From Pseudomonas saliphila (lineage in GTDB: Bacteria; Pseudomonadota; Gammaproteobacteria; Pseudomonadales; Pseudomonadaceae): a DNA stretch of 64,000 nucleotides. The translations under genes and the position numbers were made by a program. The stretch is taken from positions 120,232 to 184,231 of the forward strand of contig NZ_VTVA01000007.1 in NCBI RefSeq assembly GCF_008638345.1. Direction: 5' to 3'. Under the pieces are notes generated by a model. It had not been told where the DNA came from, searched no databases, and saw only the letters and a list, made by a program, of their open reading frames with translations. Shown in pieces: positions 57,307 to 64,000 of the stretch (positions within the stretch are counted from its first letter, which is position 1; every line of letters begins with the position of its first letter).

Positions 57307-58710
57307 TCAGACGCTGTAGTACAGGTCGTACTCAAGCGGGTGAACGAAGGTGCGAACTTTCAGTTCTTCTGCGGCTTTCAGCTCGATGAAAGCGTCGATC
57401 AGCTCATCGGTGAATACGCCACCCTTGGTCAAGAACTCGCGATCGCCGCTAAGCGCTTCGAGTGCTTCCTTGAGGCTGCCGCAGACCTGCGGGATCTGCT
57501 GCGCTTCTTCCGGCGGCAGGTCATACAGGTTCTTGTCGGCGGCGTCGCCAGGGTGAGTCTTGTTCTGAACACCGTCCAGGCCAGCCATCAGCAGGGCGGC
57601 AAAGGCCAGGTAAGGGTTGGCCGCCGGATCGGGGAAGCGCGCTTCGATACGGCGCGCCTTCGGGCTGGACACGTAAGGAATGCGAATCGATGCCGAGCGG
57701 TTGCGCGCCGAATAGGCCAGCATGACCGGAGCCTCGAAGCCCGGAACCAGACGCTTGTAGGAGTTGGTGGAGGGGTTGGTGAAGGCGTTCAGAGCCTTAC
57801 CGTGCTTGATGATGCCGCCGATGAAGAACAGGGCAGTATCAGACAGGCCGGAGTAGCCTTCGCCAGCGAAGGTGTTCTTGCCATCCTTGGAGATCGAGAT
57901 GTGTACGTGCATGCCGGAGCCATTGTCGCCATACAGCGGCTTGGGCATAAAGGTAGCGGTCTTGCCAAAGGCGTCTGCCACGTTATGCACGCAGTATTTC
58001 AGGGTCTGTACTTCGTCTGCCTTCTTTACCAGCGTATTGAACTGCACGCCGATTTCGTTCTGGCCGGCGGTGGCGACTTCGTGGTGGTGGACTTCGATGA
58101 CCAGGCCCATTTCTTCCATGGCATTACACATGGCAGTACGGATCTCGTGATCGTGATCAACCGGCGGAACCGGGAAGTAACCGCCCTTGGCGGCGGGGCG
58201 GTGGCCCTTGTTACCGGTTTCGATGTCAGCATCGGTGTTCCAGCTTGCCTGCTCGGAATAAATCTTGAACATGGAGCCAGAAATGTCGGACTTGAACTTC
58301 ACTTCGTCAAACACGAAGAACTCGGGTTCGGGGCCGATGAAAACAGTGTCGCCGATGCCGGTGGACTTCAGGTATTCCTCGGCACGCCGGGCAATGCTGC
58401 GCGGATCGCGCTCATAGCCCTGCATGGTAGAAGGCTCAATGATGTCGCAGACGATGATCAGGGTCGGCTCTTCAGTAAAGGGGTCGAGCACCGAGGTGTC
58501 GTCATCAGGCATCAGGATCATGTCGGAAGCTTCGATTCCCTTCCAGCCTGCAATGGAGGAGCCGTCGAACATTTTGCCTTCTTCAAAGAAGTCATCTTTT
58601 ACATCGCGGGCTGGCATGGTTACGTGGTGCTGCTTGCCCTTTGTATCGGTGAAGCGCAGATCGACCCACTTCACGTCAAATTCCTGGATCAGTTGAATCG
58701 CTTTCGACAT
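57307..58710 (-). CDS. glnA: Glutamine synthetase type I
   Basis: Dodecameric enzyme that makes glutamine from glutamate and ammonium. ATG 58710, preceded by GGAGG, gives [11 protein letters not shown] and 467 residues. Motifs are FDGSSIAGW near 50, [11 protein letters not shown] near 130, [16 protein letters not shown] (about 268), the ATP-binding [27 protein letters not shown], and NLYDLPPEE with the adenylylation Tyr near 397. So activity is probably controlled by GlnE. Transcription is likely from the sigma-54 promoter at 58802-58817. Confidence 0.97.
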   Translation of the reverse strand: MSKAIQLIQEFDVKWVDLRFTDTKGKQHHVTMPARDVKDDFFEEGKMFDGSSIAGWKGIEASDMILMPDDDTSVLDPFTEEPTLIIVCDIIEPSTMQGYERDPRSIARRAEEYLKSTGIGDTVFIGPEPEFFVFDEVKFKSDISGSMFKIYSEQASWNTDADIETGNKGHRPAAKGGYFPVPPVDHDHEIRTAMCNAMEEMGLVIEVHHHEVATAGQNEIGVQFNTLVKKADEVQTLKYCVHNVADAFGKTATFMPKPLYGDNGSGMHVHISISKDGKNTFAGEGYSGLSDTALFFIGGIIKHGKALNAFTNPSTNSYKRLVPGFEAPVMLAYSARNRSASIRIPYVSSPKARRIEARFPDPAANPYLAFAALLMAGLDGVQNKTHPGDAADKNLYDLPPEEAQQIPQVCGSLKEALEALSGDREFLTKGGVFTDELIDAFIELKAAEELKVRTFVHPLEYDLYYSV

Positions 58711-58801
58711 GGTTTCCTCCAAAGAAACATTTGTCCGGGCGTCTGGCCCGGATCTTCAATTCGAGCGGAATGAGTGTCCCGCACCCGCTGAGGTACAAGA
58801 C

Positions 58802-58817
58802 AGCAAAAGTTATGCCA
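58802..58817 (-). promoter_or_regulatory. Sigma-54 promoter of glnA
   Basis: On the minus strand TGGCATAACTTTTGCT is close to TGGCAC-N5-TTGCA with GG and GC ten bases apart. The predicted start is near 58791, about 80 bases before the glnA ATG. Confidence 0.75.
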
Positions 58818-58921
58818 TTTCAAAGTGCATGCCGAAATGGGCTAGATAGAGCAATAACCCGGGCTGTGGTGCAAAAGGGTGCCGTTCGGTTGCCCGGTTA
58901 GAGTGCAGCAACACATGTTAG

Positions 58922-58938
58922 TGCACAAATGTGGTGCG
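58922..58938. promoter_or_regulatory. NtrC-type site upstream of glnA
   Basis: TGCACA-AATGT-GGTGCG matches 10 of 12 consensus positions with the right spacer. It lies about 140 bases upstream of the predicted glnA start, and also within 100 bases of the divergent thiI start. Confidence 0.6.
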
Positions 58939-59020
58939 CAGTATAGCGCAGCTGGTGGTCGGGACCCCATCGGATCCGGTATGCGCGTATAATGCTGCGC
59001 TTTGCCTGGTTGTCCTGCCC

Positions 59021-60478
59021 ATGAAACTGATCATCAAGTTCTTTCCGGAAATCACCATCAAGACCCGTCAGGTGCGCAAGCGCTTCGTGCACCAGCTCAA
59101 GAGCAACGTCCGCGTGTTGCTCGCGGCGTTGGATGGGGACGCACGGGTGACCGGCTCCTGGGACAGCCTTGAGGTGATCCTCGGCGAGGATCCGGCAATA
59201 CAACGGCAATGCATCGAACGTCTGTGCAATACGCCGGGTATCGCTCACCTGCTTGAGGTGCATGACTATCCGTTGGGGACGCTCGATGAGTTGGCTGAGC
59301 TGTGTGTTGCCAGTTTTGGTGAGCAGGTTCGCGGACGCTCCTTCGCGGTGCGTTGCAAACGCGTCGGGCGGCATCCGTTCAGCTCCCAGGATGCCGCGCG
59401 GCTGATCGGCGAACAGCTGATGCGACGCTGTGGTGCAACGGGCGTATCGCTCAAGACGCCCGAGGTCGCGGTAAAGCTTGAGATCCGTGACAACCGGGTC
59501 TGGCTGATTCAGGCGCGCCATGAGGGAATGGGCGGCTTTCCGCTGGGAACCCTGGAACCGGTGCTCAGCCTGCTCTCCGGCGGTTTTGATTCTACTGTCG
59601 CCAGCTACCAGATGCTGCAGCGTGGCCTGCTGCCGCATTTCGTGTTTTTCAACCTTGGCGGTCGCGCCCACGAGTTGGGCGTGCGGCAGGTGGCCCACTA
59701 TCTGTGGGAACGTTATGCCGCCAGCCATCGCCTGCGGTTTATCAGTGTGCCGTTCGAGGGCGTCGTAGGCGAGCTGCTGCAGAATGTGGAGAACAGCCAG
59801 ATGGGCGTGGTGCTCAAGCGCATGATGCTCCGCGCGGCAAACCGCATCGCCTGGCGGCTGGATCTGAATGCACTGGTCACCGGCGAGGCGATTTCCCAGG
59901 TGGCCAGCCAGACCCTGCCCAACCTGGCGGTGATCGATCAGGTCAGTGATCTGCTGGTGCTGCGTCCGCTGATCACCAGCAGCAAGATGGACATCATCGA
60001 TACGGCGCGACGTATCGGTACCGAAGCCTTCTCCAGCAGTATGCCGGAGTATTGCGGAGTGATTTCGGTCAATCCCGCCATCCGCACCACGCCGGCAATA
60101 GTCGCCGAGGCTGAAGCCTCGTTCGATTTCACCATCCTCGACGAGGCAGTGCAGAACGCTCGCTATACCGATTGCAGCGAGCTTGAGCTGGACCTGGAGG
60201 GCGGCGATGCCGTGGAGCTGGTAAGCCAGGCGCTGCCGGGCCAGGTGGTACTGGATATCCGCGCGCCGGACGAACAGGAACTCAGTCCCTTGCAGGTGGC
60301 AGACGTCGAGGTAGTGCCCATCCCCTTTTATGCGCTGAATAGCCGCTTCGCCGAACTGGATCCCTCTCGCGCCTATTTGCTCTACTGCGATAAAGGCATT
60401 ATGAGTCAGTTACACGCCCAGTATTTGCTCGATGCGGGGCATGGCAACGTACGTGTGTTACGATTGCCCAAGGTCTGA
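59021..60478 (+). CDS. thiI: tRNA 4-thiouridine synthase ThiI
   Basis: Sulfur transferase of 485 residues that makes s4U8 in tRNA and feeds thiazole synthesis. ATG 59021 starts MKLIIKFFPEITIKTR; the frame to 58931 is antisense to the glnA regulatory region. Domains: ferredoxin-like and THUMP (1-165), PP-loop SGGFDST (186-192), and a C-terminal rhodanese domain. C345 (MPEYCGV) and C456 (LLYCDKG) correspond to the two catalytic cysteines of E. coli ThiI. It is divergent from glnA. Confidence 0.94.
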   Translation: MKLIIKFFPEITIKTRQVRKRFVHQLKSNVRVLLAALDGDARVTGSWDSLEVILGEDPAIQRQCIERLCNTPGIAHLLEVHDYPLGTLDELAELCVASFGEQVRGRSFAVRCKRVGRHPFSSQDAARLIGEQLMRRCGATGVSLKTPEVAVKLEIRDNRVWLIQARHEGMGGFPLGTLEPVLSLLSGGFDSTVASYQMLQRGLLPHFVFFNLGGRAHELGVRQVAHYLWERYAASHRLRFISVPFEGVVGELLQNVENSQMGVVLKRMMLRAANRIAWRLDLNALVTGEAISQVASQTLPNLAVIDQVSDLLVLRPLITSSKMDIIDTARRIGTEAFSSSMPEYCGVISVNPAIRTTPAIVAEAEASFDFTILDEAVQNARYTDCSELELDLEGGDAVELVSQALPGQVVLDIRAPDEQELSPLQVADVEVVPIPFYALNSRFAELDPSRAYLLYCDKGIMSQLHAQYLLDAGHGNVRVLRLPKV

Positions 60479-60556
60479 GTGAAGCTCCACAGAAATTTCA
60501 AAATAGCCTGTGACGGTATTTCGTACAAAAAACATACACTGTCACGGCTGTCTCTG

Positions 60557-60562
60557 TATAAT
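60557..60562 (+). promoter_or_regulatory. Probable -10 box of typA
   Basis: A perfect TATAAT lies 57 bases before the typA GTG. At 17 bases upstream the sequence ATACAC is a poor -35 match. An inverted pair GTGAC/GTCAC flanks the region just before, and could bind a regulator. Confidence 0.4.
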
Positions 60563-60618
60563 GCCCCCCTCATTTTTATAAGCCGGCCCACTGCCGCGCA
60601 TTTCCCAGGACGTCCATT

Positions 60619-62430
60619 GTGATCGAGAATCTCCGTAACATTGCCATCATTGCCCACGTCGACCACGGCAAGACCACATTGGTCGATAAGCTGCTGCGTC
60701 TGTCCGGCACCCTGGACCGTAAGGAGCTCGAGAGCGAGCGCGTGATGGACAGCAACGACCAGGAAAAAGAGCGCGGCATTACCATCCTTGCGAAAAACAC
60801 CGCACTGAAATGGAACGGCTACGACATCAACATCGTCGACACCCCCGGTCACGCTGACTTCGGTGGTGAAGTAGAGCGCGTGATGAGCATGGTTGACTCC
60901 GTTCTGCTGGTCGTTGACGCGCAGGACGGTCCCATGCCGCAAACGCGTTTCGTTACCCAGAAGGCGTTCAAGGCAGGTCTGCGTCCGATCGTCGTCATCA
61001 ACAAGGTTGACCGTCCTGGTGCACGTCCGGATTGGGTCGTCGACCAGATCTTCGATCTGTTTGACAACCTCGGTGCGACCGATGACCAGCTGGACTTTCC
61101 GATCGTGTACGCCAGCGCCCTGAACGGGATTGCCGGTCTGGATCACGAGAAGATGGACGACAACATGGATTGTCTGTTCCAGTCCATCATCGAACACGTG
61201 CCGGCGCCGAACGTTGACCCAGAAGGTCCGTTCCAGATGCAGATTTCCCAGCTGGACTACAACAGCTTCCTGGGGATTATCGGCGTTGGCCGTATCGCTC
61301 GCGGCAAGGTCAAGACCAATACGCCTGTAACGGCTATCGGTGCTGATGGCAAGAAGCGTCAGGGTCGGATTCTGAAGATCATGGGCCACTCCGGTCTGCA
61401 GCGCGTTGAAGTCGAAGAAGCCCAGGCTGGCGACATCGTCTGCGTCAGCGGCATGGACGAGCTCTACATCTCCGATACGCTGTGCGACCAGAACAATGTC
61501 GAAGCGTTGCCGACCCTGTCAGTCGACGAGCCGACCGTTTCCATGACGTTCCAGGTTAACGACTCGCCGTTCTGCGGTAAGGAAGGCAAGTACGTCACCA
61601 GCCGTAACATCAAGGAGCGTCTGGAAAAGGAACTGCTGCACAACGTCGCGTTGCGCGTTGACCAGGGCGCAGATGCTGACAAGTTCAAGGTTTCCGGTCG
61701 TGGCGAGCTGCATTTGTCGGTCTTGATCGAAACCATGCGTCGTGAAGGCTTCGAGCTGGCAGTAGGCCGTCCGGAAGTTGTTATCAAGGAAGTCGACGGC
61801 CAGAAGCAGGAGCCCTTCGAGAACGTTACCATCGATATCGAGGAGATCCACCAGGGTCCGGTGATGGAACAGATGGGCGTGCGCAAAGGCGACCTGAGCA
61901 ACATGGTTCCGGATGGCAAGGGCCGTATTCGTCTCGAATACACCATCCCTGCACGGGGCCTGATCGGTTTCCGTAACGCGTTTCTGACCATGACCTCGGG
62001 CAGCGGCATTCTGACCTCGACCTTCAGCCATTACGGTCCGATCAAGAGTGGCGAAGTAGGCCAGCGTCAGAGCGGTGTGTTGGTCTCCATGGCGACAGGT
62101 AAGGCACTAACTTACTCGCTGGAAACCCTGCAGAGCCGCGGCAAGCTGTTCCTGGCTCCGGGCGACGAGATCTATGAAGGTCAGTTGGCCGGCATCCACA
62201 GCCGTGATAACGATATGGCGATCAACCCTACCAAGGGCAAGAAGCTCGACAACATGCGTGCTTCGGGCAAGGACGAGACCATTGCTCTGGTTCCGCCGAT
62301 CAGGTTCACCCTGGAACAGGCTCTTGAGTTCATCGATGATGACGAGCTGGTCGAGGTAACACCGAAGTCGATCCGTCTGCGTAAGAAGATTCTTGACGAG
62401 AACCTGCGTAAGCGCGCCAGCAAGGGTTAA
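60619..62430 (+). CDS. typA: Ribosome-associated GTPase TypA/BipA
   Basis: Translational GTPase of 603 residues, related to EF-G and LepA, which aids ribosome assembly and stress growth. It starts at GTG 60619 with AGGA upstream. G1 is HVDHGKTT (13-20), G3 is [13 protein letters not shown]4 is NKVDRPGA, and the switch [11 protein letters not shown] is intact. EF-Tu-like domain 2 and a C-terminal domain specific to the family ([38 protein letters not shown]) follow. A strong terminator ends the unit. Confidence 0.96.
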   Translation: MIENLRNIAIIAHVDHGKTTLVDKLLRLSGTLDRKELESERVMDSNDQEKERGITILAKNTALKWNGYDINIVDTPGHADFGGEVERVMSMVDSVLLVVDAQDGPMPQTRFVTQKAFKAGLRPIVVINKVDRPGARPDWVVDQIFDLFDNLGATDDQLDFPIVYASALNGIAGLDHEKMDDNMDCLFQSIIEHVPAPNVDPEGPFQMQISQLDYNSFLGIIGVGRIARGKVKTNTPVTAIGADGKKRQGRILKIMGHSGLQRVEVEEAQAGDIVCVSGMDELYISDTLCDQNNVEALPTLSVDEPTVSMTFQVNDSPFCGKEGKYVTSRNIKERLEKELLHNVALRVDQGADADKFKVSGRGELHLSVLIETMRREGFELAVGRPEVVIKEVDGQKQEPFENVTIDIEEIHQGPVMEQMGVRKGDLSNMVPDGKGRIRLEYTIPARGLIGFRNAFLTMTSGSGILTSTFSHYGPIKSGEVGQRQSGVLVSMATGKALTYSLETLQSRGKLFLAPGDEIYEGQLAGIHSRDNDMAINPTKGKKLDNMRASGKDETIALVPPIRFTLEQALEFIDDDELVEVTPKSIRLRKKILDENLRKRASKG

Positions 62431-62445
62431 TCCCTTAAGCTGATC

Positions 62446-62474
62446 AAAAAACCCGCCACTCCGGCGGGTTTTTT
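62446..62474. terminator. Terminator of typA
   Basis: AAAAAACCCGCC-ACTCC-GGCGGGTTTTTT is a classic intrinsic terminator, symmetrical enough to act in both directions. Confidence 0.95.
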
Positions 62475-62778
62475 GTGTCTGGTCGTCCGGTATTGCAAGG
62501 CATTCGGATAGCAGCCTGAGATGGCTTTGAATGTGTATATAGATCAATCACTTAACCCGCATGAGTGAGCCTGATCGCGCGAGGGCGAGCGCCACCCGCT
62601 TGGGTATGCGAACTGCACCGCGTTCTGACGTTTCGGCGTTATGACTTTCTGCAGGGGCCGACTAGGGTTACTGCACCCTGCCGATGAACACCGCCGTCCT
62701 CAAATAACACGCTGCAGAACCTGCGCATACCGTTGACCGGGCAGTAGTGCAACGAACCCATCTGATTGGAGAACTGTC
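62475..62778. other. Gap before the pectate lyase gene
   Basis: About 300 bases with no gene, strong promoter or repeat that I can recognise. The only clear signal is GGAG shortly before ATG 62779. The sequence seems slightly lower in G+C than its neighbours. Confidence 0.5.
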
Positions 62779-64000
62779 ATGCACCCCTTTAACACTCATC
62801 GATTGCAGCGACCGGGCCTGTTTTTGCTCAGTCTGCTGATCTCGGCCGCTGCGCAGGCGGAGGTCGAAGATGGTCGCTATACCATCGTCTCGCGCCACAG
62901 TGGTCTGGCGCTTGCAGTCGAGGGCAACAGCAAAACCGACGGAGCCAACGTCATACAGAGCAACCTGAACGGCGCCTCCAGCCAGCAATTCGACGTTGAT
63001 AATCTGGGCAACGGGTACTACTCGATTCGTCCGGTGCACAGCGGCAAATCGCTGGATGTGTACGAGTTCAGCACCGAACCTGGCGGTGATATACGCCAAT
63101 GGGCTTTCTGGGAAGGCTACAACCAGCAGTGGCAGATCAAGGAGGCGGGTGATCGTCACCACAAGATCCTTTCGCGGCACAGCGGCCTGGCGCTGGATGT
63201 ATGGCAGTGGAGTACGCGCAGTGGGGGCGATGTCCGCCAGTGGACGGATACCGGCGGCGTGAACCAGCAGTGGGAGTTCCGTGCGGTTGGCGACACCGGT
63301 GGCGGCGATACGCCCGGCGCCACGGCCTGCCTGGAAAGCCCACCGGGCTTCGCCGCGCAGGGTAACGGCACCACCGGTGGCGCCGGTGGGCAGCAAGTCA
63401 CGGTCAGCACCGGGCGTGAGCTGTCCGCGGCAATCGACAATCACACCAATGCATGGAAGAGCAACAGGTCGCACCGTACGGTAATCCGCGTTAACGGCAC
63501 CATCAATCCGGGCAACTCGGGGGTTAACCGGTTCGATATCAAGGACACCGGCAACCTGTCGATCATAGGCGTCGGCAATCGCGGAGTACTGGATGGACGA
63601 GGGCTGCTAATTCGCGGCTCAAGCAACGTCATTGTGCGCAACCTGAGCATTCATCACGTACGCGATGGCAGCGGTGACGGTATCGAGCTGGACGGCACCC
63701 GGCCGGTGCGCAACGTGTGGATTGACCACAATACCTTCTACAACAGCCTCGATGTGGAGAAGGATTACTATGACAGTCTGATTGACGGCAAGCTGGACGT
63801 CAGCCGCGTCACCCTGTCGTACAACATCTTTCGTGACAGCTGGAAGACCTCGCTCTGGGGGCACAGCGACAGCAGCGAAGACGACCGCCGTGTTACCTTC
63901 GCCTTCAATCACTTCGACAATGTCTATTCCCGCGCGCCCTTGTTGCGTTTCGGCCAGACGCATATCTACAACAACTATTACAGCCGGATTCTGGATACTG
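62779..64000 (+). CDS. Secreted pectate lyase (PL1) with ricin-type lectin domain, 3' end missing
   Basis: Open frame from ATG 62779 (GGAG upstream) to the window edge, 407 residues seen. Residues 1-27 are a signal peptide ending AQA. Residues 29-175 form a ricin-B-like trefoil with three repeats: SRHSGLALAVEG, HSGKSLDVYEF and SRHSGLALDVWQW, and the QxW-type motifs NQQWQI and NQQWEF. A Gly-rich linker leads to a parallel beta-helix of the PL1 type: WIDHNTFYNS, DYYDSLIDGKLDV (calcium site), SWKTSLWGHSDS and SRAPLLRFGQ with the catalytic Arg. It probably cleaves pectin or related acidic polysaccharide outside the cell; the lectin may bind the substrate. Confidence 0.9.
   Translation, partial: MHPFNTHRLQRPGLFLLSLLISAAAQAEVEDGRYTIVSRHSGLALAVEGNSKTDGANVIQSNLNGASSQQFDVDNLGNGYYSIRPVHSGKSLDVYEFSTEPGGDIRQWAFWEGYNQQWQIKEAGDRHHKILSRHSGLALDVWQWSTRSGGDVRQWTDTGGVNQQWEFRAVGDTGGGDTPGATACLESPPGFAAQGNGTTGGAGGQQVTVSTGRELSAAIDNHTNAWKSNRSHRTVIRVNGTINPGNSGVNRFDIKDTGNLSIIGVGNRGVLDGRGLLIRGSSNVIVRNLSIHHVRDGSGDGIELDGTRPVRNVWIDHNTFYNSLDVEKDYYDSLIDGKLDVSRVTLSYNIFRDSWKTSLWGHSDSSEDDRRVTFAFNHFDNVYSRAPLLRFGQTHIYNNYYSRILDT

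Noticed and set aside
57160-58773. Open frame of 537 codons on the plus strand opposite glnA
   Set aside because: It is antisense to a clear glnA gene, crosses the glnA terminator and promoter area, and has no family resemblance. It is explained by codon bias in high-G+C DNA.
60406-61389. Open frame of 327 codons opposite thiI/typA
   Set aside because: It spans the typA promoter and the ends of two real genes; no support.
62668-63474. Open frame of 268 codons on the minus strand opposite the pectate lyase
   Set aside because: The plus strand encodes a signal peptide, a lectin and the start of a PL1 domain in a single frame, so this one is a shadow.

Overview
The window looks like chromosomal DNA from a gammaproteobacterium of the Pseudomonas group, plausibly a marine or halophilic lineage. 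The evidence is the gene content: SutA, the Pseudomonas-type pyrR-pyrB-pyrC' cluster, the complete pilGHIJK-chpABC cluster, the metX-metW pair and an AmgRS-like envZ/ompR pair. It also has high G+C and frequent GTG and TTG starts. Nearly all of it is housekeeping sequence. I see no prophage, insertion sequence, CRISPR array or plasmid gene. Unusual material lies in intergenic repeats, a duplicated half-tRNA, and the last, unfinished gene.

Layout. 1-0.35 kb: an edge-truncated tRNA-Arg(CCG) and an extra copy of its 5' half. 0.34-9.3 kb: cytochrome c5, rep helicase, a GGDEF/EAL protein, comM, ubiK, glnK-amtB and yjbQ. 9.4-15.7 kb: a small unknown helical protein, sutA, the lptM-lysA-dapF-DUF484-xerC-HAD operon, cyaY and a TIGR02647 protein. 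16-23.5 kb: a glutathione S-transferase, a tandem hairpin repeat, then hemW-rdgB-DUF4426-metW-metX and yggU-yggT-proC-yggS. 23.6-31.8 kb: pilT-pilU, then pyrC'-pyrB-pyrR-ruvX-yqgE, tonB and gshB. 32-44.4 kb: the Pil-Chp chemosensory cluster of type IV pili. 44.5-51.1 kb: envZ/ompR, tex, a thioesterase and gshA. 51.1-64 kb: an inverted-repeat element, a FliL-like protein, a quinone oxidoreductase, trmL, ntrBC, a DUF4124 protein, glnA, thiI, typA and the start of a secreted pectate lyase with a ricin-type lectin domain.

Two themes link the genes. One is nitrogen control: ntrB/ntrC, glnA and glnK-amtB are all present, and I find sigma-54 -24/-12 elements with NtrC-type sites upstream of glnK, ntrB and glnA, so the system appears autoregulated within the window. 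The other is twitching motility: the retraction ATPases PilT and PilU sit near the whole signalling pathway (receptor PilJ, adaptors PilI and ChpC, kinase ChpA, regulators PilG and PilH, methyltransferase PilK, methylesterase ChpB). Both glutathione biosynthesis genes are also present.

The observations most worth a second look are: the 106-bp MITE-like element with 27-bp inverted arms at 51.4 kb and a related double hairpin beside it; the 133-bp tandem hairpin repeat at 16.7 kb; the half-tRNA with a compensatory anticodon-stem change; the degenerate phosphotransfer domains of ChpA; and the glnK promoter with an unusually long leader. I did not find a convincing new multi-gene system.
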